Assembly (NCBI GenBank): GCA_021775655.1
Contig: JAJFHK010000144.1
Span: 1 to 8,042, forward strand
DNA: 8,042 nt
Direction of reading: 5' to 3'
DNA from: Filomicrobium sp.
GTDB lineage: Bacteria; Pseudomonadota; Alphaproteobacteria; Rhizobiales; Hyphomicrobiaceae
Part shown: positions 1 through 6,697 of the stretch, piece by piece
Numbering within the stretch: the first letter of the stretch is position 1
Layout: each line of letters starts with the position of its first letter
The notes under the pieces: model-generated
What the model was told of the DNA's origin: nothing
Databases searched by the model: none
Seen by the model: the letters and a program-made list of their open reading frames with translations, nothing else
Made by a program: the position numbers and the translations under genes

Positions 1-3000
1 GTGGCACTTCCTCATAATGATGCAGCCAGCCGCGATGAGTGGGGCGGTTGAGAAGCCGAACTCATCGGCGCCAAGAAGAGCACCGACGATGACGTCGCGA
101 CCGGTTCTGAGTCCGCCATCGACCTGGACGGCTATTCGCCCGCGCAGGCGGTTGCCGACAAGCGTCTGATGCGTTTCGGCAAGGCCAATTTCCCACGGAC
201 TTCCGGCGTGCTTAATCGAGGTCAGCGGGGAGGCTCCTGTGCCTCCTTCGAAGCCGGAAATTGTCACGTGATCGGCTCGAGCCTTCGCGACCCCGGCCGC
301 AACGGTTCCGACGCCGACTTCTGAAACGAGCTTCACCGAGATGTCGGCGGCCGGGTTTGTGTTCTTCAAATCGAAGATCAGCTGGGCGAGATCTTCAATC
401 GAGTAGATGTCGTGGTGAGGCGGCGGCGAGATCAGTCCGACTCCTGGAGTCGAGTGACGAACCTTTGCGATGATCTTATCGACTTTATGGCCGGGCAGTT
501 GTCCGCCTTCACCTGGCTTGGCACCCTGCGCCATCTTAATTTGGATCATGTCCGAGTTGACGAGATACTCGGTCGTTACGCCGAAGCGGCCGGAGGCGAC
601 CTGCTTGATGGCGGAGCGCATGGAGCTGCCGTCGGCTAGAGGCACAAAGCGGTCGGGTTCCTCACCGCCTTCACCGGTGTTCGACTTGCCGCCGATCTTG
701 TTCATGGCAATCGCCAGCGTCGTATGAGCCTCGCGGCTGATTGAGCCAAAGCTCATCGCGCCGGTAGCAAATCGTTTGACGATTTCGGTTGCCGGTTCGA
801 CGTCCTCAAGAGGTACTACAGCACGGCCTAGTTCTTCGGCTGGTTTCAAGCGGAATAAGCCGCGCATGGTCATTAACTGTTCGGACTGATCGTTGATGGA
901 TTTGGCAAACTCTCGGTACTTCTCAGGTAGGTTTCCCCTGACGGCATGCTGCAGATCGGCAACCGTTTGCGGACGCCAAGTGTGGGATTCACCGCGTAGT
1001 CGAAATGCGTAATCGCCACCGACATCCAGCATCTTTTTCAGAACCGGTGAATCGCCGAACGCTGCAAGATGCCGTTCGAAGGTTTCGCGGGCGATCTCAG
1101 GAAGTGCGACGCCTTCAATCTGCGAATGAGTGCCGGTGAAATACTTTTCGACGAATGACGTTTTGAGGCCAACTGCGTCAAAGATTTGCGCGCCGCAATA
1201 GGATTGATATGTCGAGATTCCCATCTTGGCCATAACTTTGAGGATGGCCTTGCCGAGCGCCTTGACGAAGCTCGCCTTGACCTTCTCCGCGGTCAGGTCA
1301 GGGGAAAGATCGGGCAGCATGTCTTCGAGGGTCTCGAAAGCAAGATAGGGGTTGATTGCTTCGGCGCCGTAACCTGCCAACGTGCAGAACTGGTTGACCT
1401 CGTGAGCTTCGCCGGTTTCGACGACGAGGCCGACCCGGGTGCGCAGGCCCTGGCGGATGAGGTGGTGGTGGACGGCTGAAGTTGCGAGCAGAGAGGGGAC
1501 AGGAATCCGGTCAGGACCAGTTGCTCGGTCGGAAAGGATGATGATGTTGTATTTGTCCGAGCGGACGGCTTCTTCGGCTTCTGCGCATGCGCTGTTCAGA
1601 GCATCTTCCATGCCGTCGGCACCCGACTCGACGGGATAGGTAATGTCGATCGTAATGGAGGAGAATGAATTGTCTTTTACCTCGCCGATCGAGCGGATGC
1701 GCTCCAGATCTTCGTTGGTCAGAATCGGCTGATCAACTTCGAGGCGCTTTTGCTTCGACGCACCGGTAAGATCCAGGATGTTGGGTCGTGGACCAATAAA
1801 GGAGACGAGGCTCATGACGAGTTCTTCGCGGATCGAATCGATCGGCGGGTTCGTCACCTGGGCGAAGTTTTGCTTGAAATAGGTGTGAAGCAGCTTGGAG
1901 CGGGAGGACAGAGCCGAGATGGGTGTGTCAGTGCCCATCGAGCCTGTGGCTTCCATCGCGGTTTCTGCCATCGGCGTCATCAGGAACTTCAAGCTTTCCT
2001 GCGTGTAGCCAAAGGCCTGCTGCAAATCGAGCAGGGCGACGTTGGTTCGGGACGATGTTGCCGGCTTGGTCGGCAGGGGCAAATCCGCGACGTGAATCTG
2101 TACACTTTGGAGCCAACGCTCATAAGGATGGCTGGCGGCAATCTCTGCCTTGAGTTCTTCGTCTGAAACGATGCAGCCCTTTTCCAAATCGATGAGTAGC
2201 ATCTTGCCTGGCTGGAGGCGCCACTTGCGAACGATGTCCTCCTCCTTGACGGGAAGCACGCCAGACTCCGATGACATGATAACGAGGTCGTCTTTGGTGA
2301 CGAGATAGCGTGCCGGGCGCAGGCCGTTGCGGTCGAGCGTTGCGCCGATCTGGCGGCCGTCGGTGAAGGCGACGGCGGCGGGGCCGTCCCATGGTTCCAT
2401 GATGGCAGCATGGTACTCGTAAAAGGCGCGGCGTTCTTGATCCATCAGCGGGTTGCCGGCCCAGGCCTCGGGGATCAGCATCATTGCTGCGTGCGATAGC
2501 GGATAGCCGCCCATCGTCAAAAATTCGAGGGCGTTGTCGAAGCAGGCTGTATCGGACTGGCCTTCGAAGGAAATTGGCCAAAGCTTGGAGATGTCATCAC
2601 CGAACAGCGGCGTCGACACAGAGGCCTGGCGGGCCGCCATCCAGTTGACGTTGCCGCGCAGCGTGTTGATTTCACCGTTGTGGGCGACCATCCGGTAGGG
2701 GTGGGCGAGAGGCCATGAGGGAAAGGTGTTGGTCGAGAAACGCTGGTGGACGACTGCCAGCGCTGACGTAAAGCGCGGATCACTTAAGTCCTTGTAATAG
2801 GCCTTGACCTGGAATGACAGGAACATGCCCTTGTAGACAAGCGTGCGCGAGGATAGCGACACGGTGTAGTGACCTAGGTTGCGATTATTGTATTCGCTGC
2901 GGACAACGTTGGAGACGCGCTTGCGAACGAGATACAACTTGCGTTCGAATGCGTCCTGATCGCCGTTGAAGTCGCCGCGACCAATGAAGATCTGTTTGTG

Positions 3001-3483
3001 GACGGGCTCGGTTTGGATGACCAGCTTGGACAATGAAGAATTGTCGACGGGCACTGTGCGCCAACCGATCAGGCGCAGCCCTTCCTCATCGATGACACGG
3101 CTCCAGATGTGCTCGCAATTTTCGCGGACCCTTACTTCACGCGGCATAAATACGAAGCCGACGGCGTAGTTGCCCGGCTGGGGCAATGAAAAACCAGCCA
3201 CCTGGCACTCCTGGGCGAGGAAGGCATGCGGGATCTGCACAAGGATACCTGCACCGTCGCCAGCGAGCGGATCGGCGCCCACCGCACCTCGGTGCTCGAG
3301 GTTTTCGAGGATATGGAGCGCACTCTGCACGATCTTGTGGGACTTGCGGCCTTTCATATCGGCTATAAAGCCAACACCGCAGGCATCGAATTCCCGATCG
3401 GGTTCGAACAGACCTTCAGCTCGCGGACGCTTGACGCAGCTATCTACGATACCGAGATCGTTCGACTTGGCGTTGCTCTTCAT
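1..3483 (-). CDS. gltB: Glutamate synthase large (alpha) subunit, 3' end off the window
   Basis: This subunit makes two glutamates from glutamine and 2-oxoglutarate in cytoplasmic ammonia assimilation, working with the GltD flavoprotein. The frame is open for 1,161 codons and runs off the left edge; the family is usually about 1,500 residues, so roughly the last quarter is missing. The N terminus has a 34-residue propeptide before Cys35 (DACGVGF), the expected N-terminal nucleophile of the class II glutaminase domain. Further glutaminase motifs are AHNGEIN at 267-273 and, later, [11 protein letters not shown]. The FMN/synthase domain is shown by [15 protein letters not shown] near residue 989, [23 protein letters not shown] and QVDGGLRTG. 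Cys1154 and Cys1160 (GCIIMRKC) are the first two ligands of the 3Fe-4S cluster; the third lies past the edge. The ATG follows an in-frame TAG four codons upstream and a weak AGGG Shine-Dalgarno. gltD is not visible. Confidence 0.98.
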   Translation of the reverse strand, partial: MKSNAKSNDLGIVDSCVKRPRAEGLFEPDREFDACGVGFIADMKGRKSHKIVQSALHILENLEHRGAVGADPLAGDGAGILVQIPHAFLAQECQVAGFSLPQPGNYAVGFVFMPREVRVRENCEHIWSRVIDEEGLRLIGWRTVPVDNSSLSKLVIQTEPVHKQIFIGRGDFNGDQDAFERKLYLVRKRVSNVVRSEYNNRNLGHYTVSLSSRTLVYKGMFLSFQVKAYYKDLSDPRFTSALAVVHQRFSTNTFPSWPLAHPYRMVAHNGEINTLRGNVNWMAARQASVSTPLFGDDISKLWPISFEGQSDTACFDNALEFLTMGGYPLSHAAMMLIPEAWAGNPLMDQERRAFYEYHAAIMEPWDGPAAVAFTDGRQIGATLDRNGLRPARYLVTKDDLVIMSSESGVLPVKEEDIVRKWRLQPGKMLLIDLEKGCIVSDEELKAEIAASHPYERWLQSVQIHVADLPLPTKPATSSRTNVALLDLQQAFGYTQESLKFLMTPMAETAMEATGSMGTDTPISALSSRSKLLHTYFKQNFAQVTNPPIDSIREELVMSLVSFIGPRPNILDLTGASKQKRLEVDQPILTNEDLERIRSIGEVKDNSFSSITIDITYPVESGADGMEDALNSACAEAEEAVRSDKYNIIILSDRATGPDRIPVPSLLATSAVHHHLIRQGLRTRVGLVVETGEAHEVNQFCTLAGYGAEAINPYLAFETLEDMLPDLSPDLTAEKVKASFVKALGKAILKVMAKMGISTYQSYCGAQIFDAVGLKTSFVEKYFTGTHSQIEGVALPEIARETFERHLAAFGDSPVLKKMLDVGGDYAFRLRGESHTWRPQTVADLQHAVRGNLPEKYREFAKSINDQSEQLMTMRGLFRLKPAEELGRAVVPLEDVEPATEIVKRFATGAMSFGSISREAHTTLAIAMNKIGGKSNTGEGGEEPDRFVPLADGSSMRSAIKQVASGRFGVTTEYLVNSDMIQIKMAQGAKPGEGGQLPGHKVDKIIAKVRHSTPGVGLISPPPHHDIYSIEDLAQLIFDLKNTNPAADISVKLVSEVGVGTVAAGVAKARADHVTISGFEGGTGASPLTSIKHAGSPWEIGLAETHQTLVGNRLRGRIAVQVDGGLRTGRDVIVGALLGADEFGFSTAPLIAAGCIIMRKCH

Positions 3484-3580
3484 ATGCAGACCCTAGTTTT
3501 AGAATTGCGTTGCGTACTTCGTGCCGTGCTCTGTTTGTCGTCCCCGCACAGGTACAAATTCACAGAATGCGATGCGCCGG

Positions 3581-3606
3581 CCGACGGGAATATATCCGTC
3601 AGTCGG
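3581..3606. repeat. Nested inverted repeats with AT core, gltB leader
   Basis: Two overlapping pairs of arms share this site: CCGAC (3581-3585) with GTCGG (3602-3606), and GACGG (3583-3587) with CCGTC (3596-3600). The second pair surrounds the AT-rich core gaatatat. The two pairings exclude each other in part, so this could be a protein-binding palindrome or alternative RNA hairpins in the gltB 5' region. The role is unknown. Confidence 0.4.
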
Positions 3607-3631
3607 GCCCGCGCGCACGGGAAAGCTGCCC

Positions 3632-3648
3632 CGCTTGGCCGTCAAGCG
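3632..3648. repeat. Short inverted repeat upstream of gltB
   Basis: The arms CGCTTG (3632-3637) and CAAGCG (3643-3648) are perfect and enclose a five-base spacer, GCCGT. The site lies about 150 bases before the gltB start. It may be an operator or a small hairpin; no regulator can be assigned from sequence alone. Confidence 0.4.
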
Positions 3649-3850
3649 TAGCGGCGTGGGTAAGCGAAAGAAAGGACAGAGTTGCTGACCTTTCTGCAGA
3701 ATGTCGCAGATTTCGCGGGTTTCTACAAGTGGCTGGATATGACTGGGGCGGCGGCTTGCTGGTTGGGGTGCGGTGGTCTGGTCGCGTGCCGCCGGCGTCT
3801 ACAATGGAATGGGTTTGCCTGCGACCCAAAATTACTATGGAAAATCAATG

Positions 3851-3882
3851 AAAAAGCAGCCGCCGCGAAGGCGGCGACTGCT
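3851..3882 (-). terminator. Intrinsic terminator of hsp20
   Basis: Read on the minus strand, AGCAG and CTGCT (3878-3882 with 3855-3859) form an outer stem and CGCCGC/GCGGCG an inner stem, separated by one T-G appositional mismatch and closed by a four-base loop. The hairpin is followed directly by five T residues (3855-3851). It starts 27 bases after the hsp20 stop codon, so it should end that transcript and insulate gltB from it. Confidence 0.88.
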
Positions 3883-3908
3883 CTAGATCAGGCGGCACAA
3901 ATTCAGGA

Positions 3909-4364
3909 TTAGTCCTGGTTGGGTGCAGCCTCGATCTGGGGAGTGCCCTTCGAAACACCGATTCCCACGGTGCGCGGTTTCATCCGCTCGGGCACGTTGC
4001 GCACCAGGCCGATGTTGAGCAGGCCGTCGGTGAGATCGGCATCTTTCACCTCGACGTGGTCGGCGAGTTGGAAGCGTCGCTCAAACGAGCGGCTGGCGAT
4101 GCCGCGGTGCAGATAGGCGCGGTCCTTGTCTTCGGTCGATTTCTCTCCCTTGACGGTCAGCGTCTGTTCCTTGACCTCAACGTTGAGTTCGGCTTCCGAG
4201 AAGCCGGCAACCGCCATCGAGATCCTGTATTCGTTCTCGCTGACACTTTCGATGTTGTAAGGGGGGAAACCGTTGTCGTCGCCGGCAATGTGGTCGAGCA
4301 TGTTGACTAGGCGATCGAAGCCGACGGTCGAGCGGTAAAGCGGTGCAAAGTCCATGTGGCGCAT
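3909..4364 (-). CDS. Hsp20-family small heat-shock protein (IbpA-like)
   Basis: This is an ATP-independent holdase chaperone that binds unfolding cytoplasmic proteins in large oligomers and passes them to DnaK/ClpB. The product is 151 residues, normal for bacterial class A Hsp20. The N terminus MRHMDFAPLYRSTVGFDRL is typical of rhizobial members. The alpha-crystallin domain spans about residues 35-125 (YNIESVSENEYRISMAVAGF, then FERRFQLADHVEVKDADL and DGLLNIGL). The short C-terminal tail carries a VGI version of the IXI motif (133-135) that docks neighbouring subunits. The start is the ATG at 4364, eight bases after GGAGG; an in-frame ATG 15 bases upstream overlaps that Shine-Dalgarno and is unlikely to be used. 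The gene is monocistronic, with its own terminator downstream and a ROSE-like leader upstream, so heat control acts at translation. Confidence 0.95.
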   Translation of the reverse strand: MRHMDFAPLYRSTVGFDRLVNMLDHIAGDDNGFPPYNIESVSENEYRISMAVAGFSEAELNVEVKEQTLTVKGEKSTEDKDRAYLHRGIASRSFERRFQLADHVEVKDADLTDGLLNIGLVRNVPERMKPRTVGIGVSKGTPQIEAAPNQD

Positions 4365-4370
4365 TCCACA

Positions 4371-4450
4371 ATCCTCCATAAGAAGCGATATGCGTTAAGA
4401 AGCCTGGCTCCAAAAGTTGTGCCTTCGGATGCCCACTGCGCATCCGGCAC
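4371..4450 (-). promoter_or_regulatory. ROSE-like RNA thermometer in the hsp20 leader
   Basis: ROSE elements are 5' UTR structures of alphaproteobacterial small heat-shock genes that hide the ribosome site at low temperature and melt on heating. On the minus strand, AUCGCUUC pairs with GGAGGAU across a four-base loop (4389-4371). Every base pairs except one bulged G in UCGCU, the hallmark of the ROSE 3' hairpin, and the paired GGAGG is the hsp20 Shine-Dalgarno. Upstream (4450-4419) lies a second hairpin with GTGCC/GGCAC and GGATGC/GCATCC stems, a GAA bulge and a seven-base loop. The spacing and order fit the family. The upper boundary is approximate. Confidence 0.87.
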
Positions 4451-4500
4451 CTGACGATCCTCCGCTGGGCGGGCTGCGAACGTAAGGTTGAGATGCAAAC

Positions 4501-4520
4501 CTCGGCATAACGAGACCGAG
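4501..4520 (-). repeat. Small inverted repeat in the hsp20 leader
   Basis: CTCGG (4501-4505) and CCGAG (4516-4520) can close a hairpin with a ten-base loop. It sits upstream of the ROSE-like hairpins and may be the first stem-loop of the same leader if transcription starts far enough upstream. Confidence 0.35.
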
Positions 4521-4559
4521 ACATCCGACTATTGCGGCTGCTCAAAAAGCCAGACGCGT

Positions 4560-4569
4560 GAGTGCACTC
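4560..4569. repeat. Perfect 10-base palindrome GAGTGCACTC
   Basis: The ten bases are a complete palindrome lying just downstream of the candidate hsp20 promoter. It could be a dimeric repressor site, but a single short palindrome can occur by chance. Confidence 0.3.
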
Positions 4570-4590
4570 CCGATTAGTGGCGAGCGCACG

Positions 4591-4614
4591 CATAAGGATT
4601 TAGTGCAGCGCAAG
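4591..4614 (-). promoter_or_regulatory. Possible heat-shock sigma (RpoH) promoter for hsp20
   Basis: On the minus strand CTTGCG (4614-4609) is followed after 12 bases by CTTATG (4596-4591), a loose fit to the CTTG / C-Y-TAT pattern of alphaproteobacterial RpoH promoters. It would give a leader of roughly 200 bases, long for a ROSE gene. A housekeeping promoter closer to the gene is equally possible. Confidence 0.25.
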
Positions 4615-4716
4615 GCGGGTTCAAGGGGTCCAAAAATCTGAAGGTGGTGTGAAAAATCCGATGAATTGTTTGCCGACTGGTCCGGTGCGCGCGGGAGGTC
4701 GGTTGCGGCACAGCAG

Positions 4717-4751
4717 CGGACCTTGAGTCCCCGCCGATGAGGTCCGTTTTT
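4717..4751 (+). terminator. Terminator-like hairpin with no gene upstream
   Basis: CGGACCT (4717-4723) and AGGTCCG (4740-4746) pair perfectly across a 16-base loop and are followed at once by five T residues (4747-4751). This is the form of an intrinsic terminator on the plus strand, but no plus-strand gene precedes it; hsp20 runs away in the other direction. It may be left over from a lost gene, end an unseen small RNA, or attenuate transcription entering the next gene. The large loop lowers confidence. Confidence 0.5.
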
Positions 4752-4794
4752 GACCCTGAGGCGGAAGTCGCGGAGGTTCAGCTTGCGCCGCGCA

Positions 4795-5430
4795 ATGGTG
4801 TCCGCTTACGATAATACCGACGCAACGTGTGCGCTGGAATTTGCGGTGCCGGAGGAAGGGGATTTGACAAGCATAGTTGATCGCAATCTGCTTCCAGCAG
4901 AATATCCTACTCACGCGCATGCTGCTGAGTTCTGGCAGGAACTTGGTCGGGTGGTGGCCACGTTTGGCTTTCTCGAAGAAGTCTTGGGTAAGGCTATCTT
5001 TGCGTTCACGGCAACGCGCATTTATGAACCTGAAAAGATCGAGGCTGCTTATAGAGCATGGCTTCCACAGCTTGAGCGAGCGCTGTCCGATCAACTTTCG
5101 AACTTGACTGAATCCTACGGAAAGGCCGTGCGCGATAATCCGAAAGCCACGACTACGAATATTGATCAACTCTTGAAAGACATCAAGGACGCGGCTGTAA
5201 TTCGTAATGTTCTATGTCACGGCTCCTGGCCGCCTCCGGATGAAAATGGTGCATCAGTGCCCCTCTTCGTCAACAAGAAGAAGGAAGTATTTGATAAGCC
5301 GATAAACATTTCATATCTGAAACAAGTTCGAGCACACGTCCTAGGATTGGCCTGCAGCGTAATCGACACCGTGACACACATGGAGTACCAGTTTCCTGGC
5401 TCAAGCAGTCCAGGAAAACCAATTGGATAA
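4795..5430 (+). CDS. Uncharacterised protein with a HEPN-like R-x4-H motif
   Basis: I cannot name this 211-residue soluble protein. It is predicted to be mostly helical, with a well-formed helix at about 45-75 (FWQELGRVVATFGFLEEVLGKAIFAF), charged helices to about 135, then DAAVIRNVLCHGSW at 132-145. The segment R137-N138-x3-H142 matches the R-x4-6-H motif of HEPN domains, many of which are metal-independent ribonucleases in toxin-antitoxin and defence systems; the polar N just after R is also usual. There is no signal peptide or membrane segment. The ATG at 4795 is chosen over a TTG 45 bases upstream that would add an Arg-rich stretch; neither has a well-spaced Shine-Dalgarno. Base composition is lower in GC than the flanks (about 37-40% in two 60-base lines counted by hand, against 65% in rimK), which suggests acquisition by transfer. 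It stands alone, with no visible antitoxin partner. Confidence 0.8.
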   Translation: MVSAYDNTDATCALEFAVPEEGDLTSIVDRNLLPAEYPTHAHAAEFWQELGRVVATFGFLEEVLGKAIFAFTATRIYEPEKIEAAYRAWLPQLERALSDQLSNLTESYGKAVRDNPKATTTNIDQLLKDIKDAAVIRNVLCHGSWPPPDENGASVPLFVNKKKEVFDKPINISYLKQVRAHVLGLACSVIDTVTHMEYQFPGSSSPGKPIG

Positions 5431-5869
5431 TTCGGTGCGAACCAGCGCCTTTCCGTCAGGTTGTGGTTGACCCGCAAACCACGCCTCCTGTCATTGATAC
5501 TGAAGCTAAACGATGCTCAAGCACATAGGCTCGACCCAAACACTTTTCGACAGTCAGCTATTCGGACAGTGAGCCGCCGAACCGCAAGTCCCGGCTCTTT
5601 CTAACGACGACAGCAATTGGCCCTTCTCGTTGCAGCACTTAATCGTTTGGATGTCGGAGTTTCTAACAGAACCGGACACCAAGCCGATGGGTTGTCTGCT
5701 GGGCTATCGCCCGTTGCCGAGTGAGGCGAAGAACTAGCCGCTTGCGTAGTCTAAGTCGCCAATTTCTTCACACCCAATGCCGGTCACTGACGCGCGACGT
5801 CTATTGCTAAAAATATTCCTAAGCAAAATAATTTTATCTATAGACAAACATAAATAAGTTTAATATCCA
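5431..5869. other. Gene-poor stretch before the rimK cluster
   Basis: No recognisable gene is present. A hairpin GTGGTT/AACCAC (5463-5482) follows the orphan gene but lacks a T tract. A frame from an ATG at 5513 to a TAG at 5737 is broken by one TGA at 5570-5572; its later part reads like a protein fragment but matches nothing I know. The last 70 bases become strongly AT-rich and look like the promoter of the following operon. Confidence 0.5.
5804..5832 (+). promoter_or_regulatory. Candidate promoter of the rimK cluster
   Basis: TTGCTA (5804-5809) and AATAAT (5827-5832) are separated by 17 bases, the optimal sigma-70 spacing, within a strongly AT-rich block. A start near 5839 would leave a leader of about 37 bases before the first gene. 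The perfect palindrome TCTATAGA (5837-5844) lies at the expected start site and could be an operator. Confidence 0.5.
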
Positions 5870-5875
5870 GTGCCC

Positions 5876-6157
5876 ATGGACTTGGATGAACAAACCCTGG
5901 CGCATTCGGCCGACCGGCTGGCAGCGCTTTACAACGAGTCGTTTGGCGGCAAGGAAACCGGCCGGTACCGCATTGCGGCCAAGCTTGTGCGCGCGCTTGC
6001 CGGGCGGCGCAGACTGTACGAGGACGACGTTCGCAATCTGTCGCGGGCCTTGTTGGAGCGGGGCTTCGTTCTGATCGATATGGAAAGCTTCTTCGTCGTG
6101 ATGTCAGCGAACACCTTCGTGAATTATCGCCGCGCTAACGAAGAGGCTATTGAGTGA
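5876..6157 (+). CDS. Small uncharacterised protein, first gene of the rimK cluster
   Basis: The product is 93 residues, acidic at both ends with a basic middle. Residues 30-46 (RYRIAAKLVRALAGRRR) form a basic amphipathic helix, then LYEDDVRNLSRALLERG (47-63) and a strand-like FVLIDMESFFVVMS (64-77). The order helix, helix, glycine turn, paired strands resembles small winged-helix-like bacterial proteins, but this is a shape argument and not a family match. There is no signal peptide or membrane segment. Its stop overlaps the start of the retropepsin gene (GTGA), so the two are probably translationally coupled and functionally linked. Pseudomonas rimABK operons also begin with a small protein, RimA; whether this is its counterpart cannot be told here. 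The start is the ATG at 5876; a GTG two codons earlier is possible, and neither has a clear Shine-Dalgarno. Confidence 0.88.
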   Translation: MDLDEQTLAHSADRLAALYNESFGGKETGRYRIAAKLVRALAGRRRLYEDDVRNLSRALLERGFVLIDMESFFVVMSANTFVNYRRANEEAIE

Positions 6158-6621
6158 AGTCGCCAAAATTGCTTGGCCATCGCGGCCGGTTGGACAAGAT
6201 TGGCTGGCGCGAGTGGATCGGCTTGCCGGAGTTGCAGATCGCTTCGATCAAAGCCAAGATCGATACGGGTGCGCGAACCTCAGCTCTGCATGCTGTCGAT
6301 CTGCAGCCCCTCGTGCTCGGGGGCGAGAACTGGATCGAATTCCACGTGCCGCGCCCTGGCGTGCCACGATCAGAAAGGTGCCGCGCGAGAATCGTCGATG
6401 AGCGCAAGATAAAGAACACCAGCGGCGTTCCAGAACTGCGCTGCGTGGTCTCCACGACGCTGATCTTGGGTCCGCGGCATTGGCACATCGAAGTGTCTCT
6501 AGCAGACCGTGAACGCATGGAATTCGACATCATCCTCGGCCGGACGGCGATCCGCCGCCATGAAATTCTGGTCGACGCGGGCAGTTCTTATCTTGCTGGA
6601 CCGCCGGTTGCAGCTCTCTAG
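6154..6621 (+). CDS. Retropepsin-like protease, RimB-like (COG4067, 'ATP-dependent zinc protease')
   Basis: The 155-residue cytoplasmic protein belongs to the PF05618/COG4067 group, which is often labelled ATP-dependent zinc protease but has an aspartic, retropepsin-like fold. The active-site motif is D37-T-G-A-R-T-S (37-43), preceded by IKAKI. The second hallmark is the hydrophobic-Gly segment DIILGR (125-130), and VDAGSSYL near 140-147 matches the family C terminus. Such enzymes act as dimers, each chain giving one Asp. In Pseudomonas, RimB is encoded with RimK and trims the glutamates that RimK puts on ribosomal protein S6; the same role is inferred here from the adjacent rimK. The GTG start overlaps the preceding stop and has AGAGG seven bases upstream. 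The N terminus is intact and no zinc motif is seen. Confidence 0.92.
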   Translation: MKSPKLLGHRGRLDKIGWREWIGLPELQIASIKAKIDTGARTSALHAVDLQPLVLGGENWIEFHVPRPGVPRSERCRARIVDERKIKNTSGVPELRCVVSTTLILGPRHWHIEVSLADRERMEFDIILGRTAIRRHEILVDAGSSYLAGPPVAAL

Positions 6622-6697
6622 GTCAACTCTCCCCCGAAGATGAAATTGCAATGGCCGATTGCCAGTCAAGCGGTCCCAAACCTCAGAAAGCAACAAA
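6622..6697 (+). other. Short spacer between the protease gene and rimK
   Basis: This is the only gap in the four-gene run. I see no terminator hairpin and no clear promoter in it, so rimK is probably co-transcribed with the genes before it. AGAAAG at 6685-6690 is a weak Shine-Dalgarno for rimK. Confidence 0.5.

Larger units (their letters stand above)
3484..3850. other. gltB upstream region without a gene; two inverted repeats
   Basis: This is the leader and promoter region of gltB, between it and the hsp20 terminator. Open frames here look like chance: they carry no family motif, and one of them runs straight through the hsp20 terminator hairpin. Two compact inverted repeats stand out. CGCTTG and CAAGCG are separated by five bases at 3632-3648, and nested arms GACGG/CCGTC and CCGAC/GTCGG lie around an AT core at 3581-3606. 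They could be regulator sites or leader hairpins for nitrogen control of gltB, but that is inference. I could not place a convincing -35/-10 pair. Confidence 0.5.
4451..4794. other. Divergent intergenic stretch between hsp20 and the orphan gene
   Basis: This stretch holds the hsp20 promoter region on the minus strand and the upstream side of the orphan gene on the plus strand. Beyond the palindrome, the candidate promoter and the terminator-like hairpin listed separately, I see no gene. A minus-strand frame covering 4621-5169 is antisense to the orphan gene and shows no family motif. Confidence 0.5.

Noticed and set aside
1..3483. Possible frameshift in gltB
   Set aside because: The frame from the ATG at 3483 is the same as that of the conserved FMN-domain and cluster motifs at the left edge, and sampled segments between them read correctly.
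3226..3851. Plus-strand frames across the gltB start and leader
   Set aside because: The first part is antisense to the conserved glutaminase domain of gltB, and the rest has no motif or ribosome site.
3682..3912. A 76-codon plus-strand frame between gltB and hsp20
   Set aside because: It runs through the hsp20 terminator hairpin, starts at TTG without a Shine-Dalgarno and shows no recognisable domain.
4621..5169. A 182-codon open frame on the minus strand
   Set aside because: It lies antisense to the HEPN-like gene, has no family motif and a composition unlike a folded protein; the plus-strand frame has clear helices and a conserved-looking motif.
5463..5482. Hairpin GTGGTT/AACCAC after the HEPN-like gene, considered as its terminator
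   Set aside because: The stem is only six pairs and no T tract follows.
5431..5869. CRISPR array, tRNA or insertion-sequence remnant in the gene-poor stretch
   Set aside because: No direct repeats at regular spacing, no cloverleaf and no paired terminal repeats or transposase motif could be found.
6154..6621. Zinc-dependent, ATP-dependent protease activity suggested by the usual family name
   Set aside because: No HExxH or ATP-binding motif is present; the DTGA motif and the ILGR segment show an aspartic retropepsin-like enzyme.
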